From positions 1 through 35,735 of the forward strand of contig JABWBQ010000030.1 in assembly GCA_013360395.1 (NCBI GenBank): a stretch of 35,735 bases of DNA. The letters are read 5' to 3'. A program made the translations under genes and the position numbers. Of this stretch, positions 1-9,257 are shown piece after piece (position 1 is the first letter of the stretch; the number at the start of each line of letters is the position of its first letter). This stretch comes from Flavobacteriales bacterium. Lineage in GTDB: Bacteria; Bacteroidota; Bacteroidia; Flavobacteriales_F; PHOS-HE28. The notes under the pieces are model-generated. The model was not told where the DNA came from. It did no database searches and saw only the letters and a list, made by a program, of their open reading frames with translations.

Positions 1-3000
1 CACCGCTGGAACGTACAGCGTGGACGTCACCGTGAACGGATGCACCGGCACCGATGCGGTGAGCGTGGTCGTCAACCCGCTGCCCATCGTGAACCTCGGA
101 CCCGACCTCACACTTTGTCCGGGTACGCAGGGAACGCTCGATGCCACCACGCCCGGCGCCACCTACCTCTGGGACGATGGCAGCACCGGCGCCACACGCA
201 CCATCAACGCCGCAGGCACCTACAGCGTGGACGTCACCGTGAACGGATGCACCGGCAGCGACGCCGTGAACGTCACCGTTGGCAGCGTGCTCAACGTCAA
301 CCTCGGTCCGGATCTCACGCTCTGCGCCGGTGATCAGGCCACGCTCGACGCCACCACGCCCGGTGCCACCTACCTCTGGGACAATGGCAGCACCGGCCCC
401 ACGCGCACCGTCAACGCCACCGGCACCTACAGCGTGGCCGTCACCGTGAACGGATGCACCGGCACCGATGCGGTGAACGTGGTCGTCAACCCGCTGCCCA
501 TCGTGAACCTCGGGCCCGATCTCACCCTCTGCGCCGGACGATGGCAGCACCGGCGCCACACGCACCATCAACGCCGCGGGCACGTACAGCGTGGCCATCA
601 CCGTGAACGGATGCACCGCCACCGACGCGGTGAACGTGGCCGTCAACCCGCTGCCCGTGGTGAACCTCGGGCCCGACCAGAGCATCTGCACCGGGGACCA
701 ATGGACCCTGAACGCGAGCTGTGCGGGGTGCAGCTACCTCTGGGACGATGGTAGCACTAGCGCCACACGCACGGTGGACCTTGCCGGCGTGTACAGCGTC
801 ATCGTCACCGCCAACGGATGCAGTGCCTCGGACAGCTTTGTGCTGACGGTGGCCCTGGCACCGGTGGTGGACCTGGGGCCAGACCTCGGTCTTTGCCCCG
901 GAGGATCCCTGCTGATCGACGCGACGGTGGCCGGCGCCACCTACTTGTGGCAGGACGGCAGCACGGGACCCACCTTCAGCGCCACCGCACCTGGCAACTA
1001 TGCAGTGACCGTGAGCCTGGGCAGTTGCTCGGCTTCCGATGCGATCGTGTTGACGGCCCTGCCCGCACCATCGGTGGACCTGGGCAACGACACCACCCTG
1101 TGCCCGGGCGAGGCGTTGCTGCTGGACCTCACCGGCACGGGCGCAAGCGTGCTGTGGCAGGATGGATCCACGGCATGGACCTACAACGTCATCGGTGCGG
1201 GCACCTACACCGCGACCGTGACCGGGGCGAACGGGTGCACGGCCCAGGACGCGATCAGCGTGTTGGTGGCCACGCCCTCGGCCGTGGACCTTGGACCCGA
1301 CGCGACCCTCTGTGCCGGCAGCACCCTGGTGCTCGATGCCACGCTTCCGGGTGCGAACTACCTGTGGAGCGATGGAAGCACCGGTCCCACCCTTCCGGCC
1401 ACGGCCGGCGGCACCTACTGGGTGCAGGTGTCGCAGGGGACCTGCGCGGTGAGCGACAGCATCACGCTCACCTTCCTGCCCATGCCCATCGTGGCCCTCG
1501 GGCCCGACCTCACCGTATGCGACGGCACGGCCGCGACCTTCGACGTGACCAACCCCGGCGCCAGCTACCTGTGGCAGGATGGATCCACCGGGGCAAGCTA
1601 CAGCACCACGACCGCCGGCACCGTGGTGGTGACGGTGACCATGGGCCCCTGCGCCGCAAGCGACACAGCCCTGGTCGCCGTGAACCCGTTGCCCGCTGTG
1701 GACCTGGGCCCGGACGTGAGCCTTTGCGAGTTCGAGGTCCTGACCTTGGACGCCACCTATCCTGGCGCCACCTACCTCTGGCAGGACGGAAGTACCTCCC
1801 CCTACTTCGTCGCGGGTACCGCTGGCACCTACAGCGTGATGGTCGATCTGAACGGTTGCACGGCCACCGATTCCATGACACTGGCGGTCTACCCGTATCC
1901 GGACGTGTACCTGGGGGAGGACACCAGCCTGTGCGCCGGAACCTCCCTCGCGCTGGCACCGGCCGTGGGCAATGCCACTGTGTTATGGAGCACAGGCAGC
2001 AGCCAGCCCACGCTCAGCATCACCACTTCGGGCACCTACTGGATCGAAGCGGTGAGCAATGGCTGCATGGCCACCGACACCATCACGGCCACCTTCATCG
2101 ACCTGGGCACCGTGGACCTGGGTCCCGATGTGTCGCTCTGCCCGGGCGGCGCACACACCTTCACCCTGAACGTTCCCGGCGCAACGGTCACCTGGCCCGA
2201 TGGCAGCACTTCCACCTCCTGGACCACGGGGACGGCGGGGCCGGTGACGGTGAGCGTGAGCCTGGCGGGCTGCACGGTGCAGGATTCGGCGACGGTGTCC
2301 ATGATCCCCGTGCCCCAGGATGCCCTCGGCGCGGATGCCGTGCTCTGTGCCGGGGACAGTCTGGTCCTGGTGGCGCCTTCGGGACTGATCGGCCCGACCT
2401 GGTCCACCGGCGACCATGGGGACACGCTGCTGGCCATCCAGCCCGGCACCTACACCCTCACCGGGACCTTCCAAGGCTGCCCGTTCAACGAGAGCATCAC
2501 CCTGAGCACCGTGCCCGACCCGGTGCTCGAACTGGGCCGTGATGTGGAGGCCTGCGAGGGTGAGCAGGTGGTGCTGGAGGCGCTGGCCTCGGGGAATGTG
2601 CTGTGGAGCACCGGTGCCGAGGGCGCTTCCCTCGCGGTGAACGTGCCCGGTCTGTACTGGGCCACCGTGACGGGCGCTTGCGGCCAGATCAGCGACACTG
2701 TGCGGGTGGTGGCCGGTGATTGCGGACCGTACATCCATGTCCCCAACGCCTTCACGCCCGACAACGACGGCCTGAACGACGTGTTCGCGCCGAGCGTGGT
2801 CGGCAACATTCTGCAGGCGACCTTGGAGGTCTTCGACCGGTGGGGCGAGCGCATCGTGCTGCGTGAGATGCCGGACCTCCGCTGGGACGGCCTCGTGGAC
2901 GGGATGCCCGCACCCGATGGCGTGTACCCCTGGGTGCTGCGCTACAAGGCGTTGAACCGCGACGGGGTGCGGCAGGAGCGCCTCCTCGGGCACGTGACCC

Positions 3001-3011
3001 TACTGCGGTGA
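1..3011 (+). pseudogene. Tandem-repeat surface protein with gliding-type (type B) T9SS C-terminal domain; 5'-partial and frameshifted
   Basis: The gene enters from the left edge in frame 2 and ends at 3011 in frame 3. It encodes about 13 recognisable units of roughly 69 residues, each opening with V(N/D)LGPD, then a Cys, a YLW(D/Q)DGST core, a GTYSV strand and a second Cys; these look like Ig-like adhesin domains. The last 95 or so residues (from PNAFTPDNDGLND through FDRWGE to GHVTLLR) match the gliding motility-associated C-terminal domain, the type B T9SS signal, so the product should be exported and surface-attached. At about 536/537 the reading frame changes: the third complete unit is 157 bp instead of 207 bp, a 50-bp loss relative to its neighbours. 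As written, translation in the upstream frame runs into unrelated sequence and stops at 754, losing the sorting domain. It may be a true pseudogene, a phase-variable state or an assembly error in near-identical repeats. The downstream frame alone is 806 residues from an internal ATG at 591, with no signal peptide. Confidence 0.85.
89..2725 (+). repeat. Tandem 207-bp coding repeats (13 units)
   Basis: Unit starts (the V(N/D)LGPD codon or its equivalent) fall at 89, 296, 503, 660, 867 and 1074, then about 1284, 1491, 1698, 1905, 2112, 2319 and 2526. The period is 207 bp, except 157 bp for the unit at 503 and 210 bp for the unit at 1074. The first three units are close to each other in DNA sequence, which implies recent duplication. 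Later units are conserved mainly at protein level. Confidence 0.85.
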
Positions 3012-5144
3012 TGCTACCGCCACGTCGAAGCCCTCCTCCTTCCAGATCATCCGCTCGGTCGAGGGTTTGAAGTAGGCGAGCCGACCGCCGCGTTCCACCT
3101 GCACCAGGTCGGCGGCCATGGGCACCACCTTGTCGAAGGCCAGCGGCACGCGCACCCGGCCCTGGCCGTCCACGGCGCCGTGGCGACCGTCCTGGCGCAC
3201 CACCAGCAGGCCGTGCGCGGCATCGGCCATGGCCTCGTAGCGGGGCGGCACCACTTCGCGGCCGGTGCTGTCGATCGCGCCCCATCGCCCCTCGACCACC
3301 ACGCGGCCCAGCCCTTGCACCAGCGGCCTCGCCTGGTCGTACCGGGCCTCGGTCACCGGGCGGTCCAGACGGTCCACATAAGCCCATTTCGCCTTGCGCC
3401 GCACCGGAATGAGCCCGTGCGCGAAGCTGCCCACGTCGGCGTATTGTGCCGGGATGATGAAGCGGCCGGTGCTGTCGATCGCCCCTCTTTTGCCCTTGAC
3501 CTGGACCTCGGCCACGCCGTTGCGGAAATCGCCCCAGGCGATGACACCCTCGGCGGCTTCGAGCTCCTGGCGCACCACCCACCGGCCTGCGCGGTCCACA
3601 TAGCCGCACGCCTTGCCGTCCACCACCAGGGCCGGGCCGCCGGTGAAGCTGCCCACATGGTCGTGCACAGGTGCCAGCACCGTGTCGCCGAAGGGGCCCA
3701 GCAGGCCCATGCGCCCATCACGCCGAACGCGGGAGAGCCCACGGTCGAAGCCCTCGATCCAGTCGTACATGAAGGGGACCACCACATTGCCGCGGGTGTC
3801 GATCACTCCGTTGCGGCCGTCGCGCTCCACCACCGCCAGGCCGCCGTGGAAGGAACCCGCCCGCTGGAAGGAGAACGGGATGGCGATGTTGCCGCGTGCA
3901 TCGATGTAACCGTACAGCCCGTCGAGGGCGGCATAAGCAAGGCCCTCCCGTTGTTCACCCACCTCCTCGAAGCGCATGGGCACCACCAGTTCCCCGCTGC
4001 GGTCCATCACGCCCACCTTGTCCGCGCGCTCCACAACCGCCAGGCCTTCACTGAACTCCGAGACGTCGTCGTACTCCACGGGGATCACTTCCCGGCCGCC
4101 CTTGTTCACCGTGCCCGTGCGCCCGGCCCGTCCCACCAGCGCCTGGCCGTTGTGGAAGGGCTCCACCCATTCGTACACGGCCTTGATGCGCTCCTCGCCC
4201 TGCTCATCGATGAAGCCCCAGGCCCCCTCGTGACGGAAGGGCAGCAGCACGAGGCTGGCCACGCGGTAGTCCTCGCTCAGCTCCTGGATGAACGGGTAAT
4301 CCGGGTTCTCCCGCAGGAAGCGCGTGATGGCCGCCGCGTCGAGGTCGCGGACGTAGGTGGCGTACAGTTCCCTCCAGGCGTCGGGCACCCGGTGGTTGCG
4401 GGGATGGGCGGCGATGAAGGCGCGCAGTTCGTCCCGGCCCCGTCGCGGCGTGCTCAACCGGTAGATGGCATCCTCGGCCTGCTTCACATAGGGGCTTTCG
4501 CCATGCTCGGCGATGAAGCGTTCATAGGCGGCGAGGCTGCTGTCGGCCGTGCTCTCGCGGAACACGGCTTCTTCCAAGCGTCCGCGGGCCTCGTAAACCT
4601 GCCGTGCGCCCGGATACGCGGCGAGGAAAGCGCGGTAGGCCTCGGCCGTGTTGCTTTCGCGGGCCCGTTGAAAGGCCAGGTGGTCGCGCACCGCACGTGC
4701 ATCCGCGACCTGTTCGGCCATCGGATACCGCTGCACGAACCGGTCGTAAGCCTCCAGCGTGTTGGCGTTGCGCGCCAGGTCCCAGGCCAGCCCGTGCAGG
4801 TACGCCCGCTGGGCGGCGAGCGCCTCGGTGTCCACGCCCAGGGGCTTGATGCGGTCCTTGGTGCGCGCATCGCTCAGCGCGTAAGCCGCCTCGGCACGCA
4901 GCAGGAAGGTGTAAGCCGAATCGGGTTGGTGGAAGGGGTTGTCCGCCCGGCCGGTGATGATGCTCAGCCCGTACCAGGCCGCAGCGGGCTGCCTGGCCAC
5001 CTGGCCTTGGAAGAGCCGTCGTGCCAGGAAATAATCATGGATCCGGAGCGCCTCGAACGCCTTCTCCAGCTTGCCCGCTGTGGCCCCGAGGGCCGTTCCC
5101 AACCCGAGCATCAACGCCAGGGCGCGCACCCACCTGCTGTCCAT
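3000..5144 (-). CDS. WG-repeat secreted protein with N-terminal helical repeats
   Basis: A 714-residue protein starting at ATG 5144. Residues 1-24 form a signal peptide (MDSRWVRALALMLGLGTALG), so it should be periplasmic or outer-membrane exposed. Residues of about 30-300 are helical, with repeated AYxxFxxxYP-type motifs like TPR or BamD/YbgF segments. From about residue 305 to 700 there are many WG-type repeats (for example GAWGFIDEQGEE, GLYGYIDARGN, GRWGAIDSTGRE), each ending with a (V/I)(V/I)PxxYD-like strand. WG repeats are thought to form beta-propeller-like or beta-solenoid surfaces for binding, but no catalytic residues are visible and the partner is unknown. Its 3' end overlaps the end of the convergent adhesin gene by 12 bp. 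A perfect -7 box lies 7 bp before the start codon. Confidence 0.85.
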   Translation of the reverse strand: MDSRWVRALALMLGLGTALGATAGKLEKAFEALRIHDYFLARRLFQGQVARQPAAAWYGLSIITGRADNPFHQPDSAYTFLLRAEAAYALSDARTKDRIKPLGVDTEALAAQRAYLHGLAWDLARNANTLEAYDRFVQRYPMAEQVADARAVRDHLAFQRARESNTAEAYRAFLAAYPGARQVYEARGRLEEAVFRESTADSSLAAYERFIAEHGESPYVKQAEDAIYRLSTPRRGRDELRAFIAAHPRNHRVPDAWRELYATYVRDLDAAAITRFLRENPDYPFIQELSEDYRVASLVLLPFRHEGAWGFIDEQGEERIKAVYEWVEPFHNGQALVGRAGRTGTVNKGGREVIPVEYDDVSEFSEGLAVVERADKVGVMDRSGELVVPMRFEEVGEQREGLAYAALDGLYGYIDARGNIAIPFSFQRAGSFHGGLAVVERDGRNGVIDTRGNVVVPFMYDWIEGFDRGLSRVRRDGRMGLLGPFGDTVLAPVHDHVGSFTGGPALVVDGKACGYVDRAGRWVVRQELEAAEGVIAWGDFRNGVAEVQVKGKRGAIDSTGRFIIPAQYADVGSFAHGLIPVRRKAKWAYVDRLDRPVTEARYDQARPLVQGLGRVVVEGRWGAIDSTGREVVPPRYEAMADAAHGLLVVRQDGRHGAVDGQGRVRVPLAFDKVVPMAADLVQVERGGRLAYFKPSTERMIWKEEGFDVAVASPQ

Positions 5145-5151
5145 AGGCCCC

Positions 5152-5159
5152 CAAAGTTA
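5152..5159 (-). promoter_or_regulatory. Bacteroidota -7 box for the WG-repeat gene
   Basis: TAACTTTG on the minus strand fits TAnnTTTG exactly. It ends only 7 nt before ATG 5144, so the transcript would be leaderless or nearly so. No clear -33 TTG at the right spacing was found. A weaker plus-strand match (CACCTTTG, 5184-5191) could serve the divergent MMPL gene. Confidence 0.5.
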
Positions 5160-5218
5160 GCCGCGCCGCATGCGGCCATCCCCCACCTTTGCCGCTCGCC
5201 ATCCCCATCACTCTGTTC

Positions 5219-7549
5219 ATGGACCGGCCCGGGCAACGGATCCAGCGCATCGAGCGGCTGCTCACGCCGCGCAACGCCCGTGTGGTGCTGCTGCTGCTGG
5301 CGCTGCTCACCCTGCCGGCGCTGTTCATCCTGCCACGGGTGCGCACGGACCACGACTTCGAGCAGTTCTTCCCCCACGACGATCCCGAGCTGGCCCGGTA
5401 CCTGGACTTCCGTTCGCGGTTCGGCCACGACAACGAGTACGTGCTGCTGGGCATCGGCCACAGGCCCACGGTGTTCGACCTGGACCTGCTGCGCCGCGTG
5501 GACAGCCTCGCAGTCCGGCTGTCGGCCCTGCCCGATGTGCGGCGCGTGGTGTCGCCCACGCGGATGCGCACCCCCCGCTGGACCCCGGCCGGGCTCTTCG
5601 AGCTGCCCGTGCTGCGCCTGGAGCACGACAGCACACTTGCCGCCGACAGTGCCCGCCTCCGGCTGGACCCCGTGACGGCCCCCCTGGTGAACGAGCCGGG
5701 CGATGCCCTGCTGCTGGTGATGCACACGGAACAGGGGCTCAGCAAGGTCCGAAGCGATCGCCTGCTGGCGGCGATCGAGAACGCCGTGGCCACCAGCGGC
5801 CTGTCCCAGGTGCACATCGCAGGTCGCATCCACGGCCAGCACCACATCCTTGCGTTGATGTCCCGCGAGCTGGTCGTCTTCCTGCTCACCTCGGCCGTGT
5901 TGCTGGCACTCTTCCTGGCCCTGGCCTTCCGCACCGTCTGGGGCGTGGCCGTCCCCATGGCCGTGGTGGCCCTCACCGTGCTCTGGCAGGTGGCCCTGAT
6001 GACCGCCTTCGGCAAGCCGCTCAGCATCCTCACCATGCTGCTGCCCACCATCCTGTTCGTGGTCGGCGTGAGCGATGCGGTCCACATCATCGAACGCTAC
6101 ATCGAAGCCCTGCGCGAAGGGTATGCCCGGACGCGGGCCCTGGCCATCACCCTCCACGAGGTGGGGCTGAGCACCTTCATCACCATGCTCACCACCGCCA
6201 TCGGCTACGCGACGCTCGTCACCAGCGGCATCCGGCCCATGAGCGAGTTCGGTCTTTTCACGGCGATGGGGGTCTTCCTGGCCTACGCCCTGGCCTTCGT
6301 CATGCTGCCCGCCGTGCTGGTGCTGGTGCCCACCCCCGTGCCGGCCGAACGCACGGTGCGTGCCTCGTTGTGGGACCGCGTGGTGCATGCCCTGCTGCGC
6401 CTGCTGCTGCGCCGGCGACGCCTCATCCTCTTCGGTGCCGCCGGTGTGGCCTTTGCCTGTGCGCTGCTGGTGCCCCGGATCAAGGTGAACAACTTTCTGC
6501 TGGAGGACCTGCCGGACAGCGACCCCGGCAAGCAGGGTTTCCTGTGGTTCGAGCAGCAGTTCGGCGGGGTGCGCCCCTTCGACCTGGAGATCACGGTGCG
6601 GGACAGTGCCCTGAGCGTGTGGGACCATGAGGTGCTGCGGCGCACGGCCCTGGTGCAGGACCATCTGGAGCGCCGTCACGGCGTGCACCACATCACCAGC
6701 CCGGTGACGGTGGTCCGGGCGGCCAACATGGCCCTGCACGGCGGCGACCCCGCCTGGTACCGGCTGCCCGACGACCCTGGCGCCACCGGACGCGTCGCCC
6801 GCCTCGCACGGAACATGCTGGGCCGCGAAGGGCTCGCCACCATCGCCGCACCCGACGGGCGGAGCGCACGCCTCAGCGGGCGCATGGTGGACGAGGGCGG
6901 GGCGGCGCATCGCCTGAAGAACGCCACCCTGGAGGGCCTGCTCCAAGGCCTGGGCACCACACCCGCCGTGGACTTCCACCAGACGGGCATGGCCTTCCTG
7001 ATCGACCGCAACAACGAACGCCTCAGCACGCAAATGTTGGAGAGCCTGGCCCTGAGCTTCCTGCTCATCGCGGCCATCATGGCCCTGTTGTTCCGCGAAC
7101 CCCGCATGGTGCTGGTGGCCCTGCTGCCCAACGTGCTGCCTCTGGTGGTCGTCGCAGGGTTCATGGGCCTGGCGGGCATCGACCTGAAGGTGAGCACGGC
7201 GATCATCTTCAGCAACGCCTTCGGCATCGCGGTGGACGACACGGTGCACCTGCTGGGCAAGCTGCGCATCGAACTGGCCAAGGGCCGCACGCTGGCCTAC
7301 GCCATGAAGCGCACCTACCTCAGCGGCGGCAAGGCCGTGATCGTGATGAGCCTGATGCTCTGCGCGGGATTCGTCAGCCTCACGGCGTCGGACTTCGCCA
7401 GCGTCCACTACATGGGCCTGCTGATCAGCATCACCCTGGGCGTGGCGCTGCTGAGCGAGCTGCTGCTGCTGCCTTTGTTGGTGCTGTTCATCCTGCGTCG
7501 CAGCCCGCTGCGGTCGCCCCTGCGCAGCGCCACCGGAGGCGGAGCGTGA
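5219..7549 (+). CDS. MMPL/RND-superfamily transporter
   Basis: A 776-residue polytopic membrane protein when started at ATG 5219 (MDRPGQRIQRIERLL); a TTG at 5189 in the same frame is less likely. It shows the duplicated RND layout. TM1 lies near residues 20-42, followed by a large periplasmic loop with DHDFEQFFPHDDPE. A block of five or six TM helices carries FVVGVSDAVHIIERY, and after a second periplasmic loop a second block carries FGIAVDDTVHLLGKL. The Asp residues in these GxxxDD/D-type helices are the proton-relay candidates of the family. Related proteins export lipids, hopanoids or other hydrophobic compounds using the proton gradient, but the substrate cannot be read from sequence. It is divergent from the WG-repeat gene across a 74-bp gap and appears to be a single gene. 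Confidence 0.85.
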   Translation: MDRPGQRIQRIERLLTPRNARVVLLLLALLTLPALFILPRVRTDHDFEQFFPHDDPELARYLDFRSRFGHDNEYVLLGIGHRPTVFDLDLLRRVDSLAVRLSALPDVRRVVSPTRMRTPRWTPAGLFELPVLRLEHDSTLAADSARLRLDPVTAPLVNEPGDALLLVMHTEQGLSKVRSDRLLAAIENAVATSGLSQVHIAGRIHGQHHILALMSRELVVFLLTSAVLLALFLALAFRTVWGVAVPMAVVALTVLWQVALMTAFGKPLSILTMLLPTILFVVGVSDAVHIIERYIEALREGYARTRALAITLHEVGLSTFITMLTTAIGYATLVTSGIRPMSEFGLFTAMGVFLAYALAFVMLPAVLVLVPTPVPAERTVRASLWDRVVHALLRLLLRRRRLILFGAAGVAFACALLVPRIKVNNFLLEDLPDSDPGKQGFLWFEQQFGGVRPFDLEITVRDSALSVWDHEVLRRTALVQDHLERRHGVHHITSPVTVVRAANMALHGGDPAWYRLPDDPGATGRVARLARNMLGREGLATIAAPDGRSARLSGRMVDEGGAAHRLKNATLEGLLQGLGTTPAVDFHQTGMAFLIDRNNERLSTQMLESLALSFLLIAAIMALLFREPRMVLVALLPNVLPLVVVAGFMGLAGIDLKVSTAIIFSNAFGIAVDDTVHLLGKLRIELAKGRTLAYAMKRTYLSGGKAVIVMSLMLCAGFVSLTASDFASVHYMGLLISITLGVALLSELLLLPLLVLFILRRSPLRSPLRSATGGGA

Positions 7550-7660
7550 CGGGGCTGGTGCCGGGGTGTGGACAGGGAATGCCACCGGAATGCACCGTTG
7601 CGTTCGCCCCATGGTCGCGCCCGCCCGGACCTTGTCGCCGCCACAGTAACGCACGCGCAC

Positions 7661-7668
7661 TAAATTGG
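7661..7668 (+). promoter_or_regulatory. Candidate -7 box for the small ORF-nhaA unit
   Basis: TAAATTGG matches seven of eight positions of TAnnTTTG and lies 19 nt before the small ORF at 7688. The nearest TTG upstream (7632) is spaced 26 nt away, longer than usual, so support is moderate. Confidence 0.35.
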
Positions 7669-7687
7669 CCCGGCATCCCTGCGGCAC

Positions 7688-7795
7688 ATGCGGTTGCTCT
7701 GGCCCCTTTTCGCGATCCTCGCCCTGGTGCTGGTGGGTGTGTACCTGCAGCGGCGCCACAGCCGGCGCAAGCACAAGCACCGCCGCTACCGCTGA
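7688..7795 (+). CDS. 35-residue single-pass membrane peptide upstream of nhaA
   Basis: A short ORF opens with ATG 7688 and ends at TGA 7795, 7 nt before the nhaA start. The peptide begins MRLLWPLFAILALVLVGVYL, a hydrophobic helix of about 18 residues, then switches to a very basic tail (QRRHSRRKHKHRRYR). This is the shape of a small inner-membrane protein with a cytoplasmic positive tail. The tight spacing to nhaA and a candidate -7 box in front of it suggest co-transcription. I do not recognise a family. It could be a real microprotein, for example a transporter partner, or a translated leader that affects nhaA translation. Chance is possible at this length, but the hydrophobic-then-basic order makes it worth keeping. 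Confidence 0.5.
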   Translation: MRLLWPLFAILALVLVGVYLQRRHSRRKHKHRRYR

Positions 7796-7802
7796 AGCGA
7801 CC

Positions 7803-9119
7803 ATGCACGTGGACCAGGCCATCCGACGGCGGCGGGCATTCACCGAGTTCCTCCACCATCAGAGCACAGGCGGCATCGTGCTCTTCGTGGCGGCCGTGGT
7901 GGCCATGGCCTGGGCCAACAGCCCCTGGCGTGCGAGCTACCACCACCTCTGGGAGCACACGGTGACGCTCACCGCGGGCGATCTCACGCTGCGCGGAACG
8001 CTGCACCACTGGATCAACGACGGCCTGATGGCCCTGTTCTTCTTCGTGGTGGGCCTGGAGCTGAAGCGCGAGGTGGTGGGCGGTGAACTGAGCCGGCCGC
8101 GCGATGCCCTGCTGCCGGTGGCGGCCGGGTTGGGCGGCATGCTCATGCCGGCGGCGCTGTACCTGGCCTTCAACCGGGGCGGCGAGGCCCACGCCGGATG
8201 GGGCATCCCCATGGCCACCGACATCGCCTTCGCCGTGGGCGTGATGAGCCTGCTGGGCGACCGCGTGCCCACGGGGCTCAAGGTCTTCCTCACCACCCTG
8301 GCCATCGCCGACGACCTGGGCGCCGTGCTGGTGATCGCCTTCTTCTACACCAGCGAGATCAGCCTGGACAACCTGCTCATCGGCATCGCCTTCCTGGCCG
8401 TGCTCTGGGGCGGCAACCGCCTGGGCGTGCGCACCCCGTGGTTCTACGCCGTGTTCGGCATCGCCGGCATGTGGACCGCCTTCCTGCTCAGCGGCATCCA
8501 CGCCACCATCGCCGGGGTGCTGGCCGCGTTCACCATCCCCGCCGTGACGCGCATGGACGAGCCGGCCTTCGTGGCCCGCATCAAACGGCACATCGCGGCC
8601 TTCGCCGACCTGGAGCCCAACGGCAAGCCCACGCTGAGCGAGGACCAACTGGCGGTGATCCAGCGCATCGAGACGGACTGCGAGCGGGCCGCCACACCGT
8701 TGCAGCGCCTGGAGAAGGCCCTGCACCCGCTGGTGGCCTTCGGGGTGATGCCCCTGTTCGCCTTGGCCAACGCCGGGGTGGAGCTGCCTGTCGACCCGCT
8801 GGGCGCCCTCACCTCGCCGGTGGCCCTGGGGGTGGGCACCGGGCTGCTGCTGGGCAAGCCGCTGGGCATCTGCCTCACCGTGCTGCTGCTGATGCGCTTG
8901 GGCGTGAGCAGGCCCGGGGCGGGCATCACACGCGGCCATCTGCTCGGCATGGGCTTCCTGGCAGGCATCGGCTTCACGATGAGCCTGTTCGTGAATGAAC
9001 TCGCCTTCGCCGACCCCGGCATGCGGGAAGCCGCCAAACTGGGCATCCTGCTGGCCTCGCTGCTCGCCGGCACCGTGGGCTTCCTGCTGCTGCGCAGGCT
9101 GCCGCGCGCCGACGGGTGA
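7803..9119 (+). CDS. nhaA: Na+/H+ antiporter NhaA
   Basis: A 438-residue inner-membrane antiporter that exchanges external protons for cytoplasmic Na+ or Li+, giving pH and sodium homeostasis. Start ATG 7803 (MHVDQAIRRRRAF) is chosen because it lies just after the small upstream ORF; a longer reading would begin from a non-ATG codon inside that ORF. NhaA landmarks are present: the MATDIAFAVGV segment with Asp140 (E. coli Asp133), TLAIADDLGAV with the Asp170-Asp171 pair (E. coli Asp163-Asp164, the ion-binding site), SGIHATIAG, and GLLLGKPLGI with Lys352 (E. coli Lys300). Length and helix distribution are normal for the family. No NhaR-type regulator is seen nearby. Confidence 0.96.
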   Translation: MHVDQAIRRRRAFTEFLHHQSTGGIVLFVAAVVAMAWANSPWRASYHHLWEHTVTLTAGDLTLRGTLHHWINDGLMALFFFVVGLELKREVVGGELSRPRDALLPVAAGLGGMLMPAALYLAFNRGGEAHAGWGIPMATDIAFAVGVMSLLGDRVPTGLKVFLTTLAIADDLGAVLVIAFFYTSEISLDNLLIGIAFLAVLWGGNRLGVRTPWFYAVFGIAGMWTAFLLSGIHATIAGVLAAFTIPAVTRMDEPAFVARIKRHIAAFADLEPNGKPTLSEDQLAVIQRIETDCERAATPLQRLEKALHPLVAFGVMPLFALANAGVELPVDPLGALTSPVALGVGTGLLLGKPLGICLTVLLLMRLGVSRPGAGITRGHLLGMGFLAGIGFTMSLFVNELAFADPGMREAAKLGILLASLLAGTVGFLLLRRLPRADG

Positions 9120-9173
9120 GAACGCACACCGGGCCGCCCTCCGGGCACCGTTGAAAAGTCGTAGCCCCCCTGC

Positions 9174-9203
9174 TTGGCCGCCCCACGGCTTTTGATAGGT
9201 TTG
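9174..9203 (+). promoter_or_regulatory. Bacteroidota sigma-type promoter (TTG-N19-TAGGTTTG)
   Basis: TTG at 9174-9176 is followed after exactly 19 nt by TAGGTTTG at 9196-9203, matching the Bacteroidota consensus (TTTG/TTG, about 19 nt, TAnnTTTG). Transcription would start near 9209, giving a leader of about 50 nt before ATG 9258. This is the strongest promoter match in the window. Confidence 0.7.
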
Positions 9204-9257
9204 CACGGTCCGGAAGACCCTCCGGTCCAGCGACCTATCGTTCCAAACCAACGCCCC

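Noticed and set aside
1..660. CRISPR-like or other regular array at the left edge
   Set aside because: The repeats are 207-bp protein-coding units with no constant short repeats or unique spacers.
3180..5675. 831-residue plus-strand ORF covering the WG-repeat gene
   Set aside because: It is a mirror of the repeat gene, full of HH/PAxHR-like residues, and runs into the MMPL gene; WG repeats and signal peptide support the minus-strand gene.
5111..7843. 910-residue minus-strand ORF opposite the MMPL gene
   Set aside because: His/Gln-rich shadow without motifs, while the plus-strand product has RND family helices and conserved Asp residues.
9174..9257. Upstream in-frame start (TTG 9174) of the large T9SS gene
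   Set aside because: The codon is the -33 element of the promoter and no signal peptide would follow directly; ATG 9258 begins a proper signal peptide.
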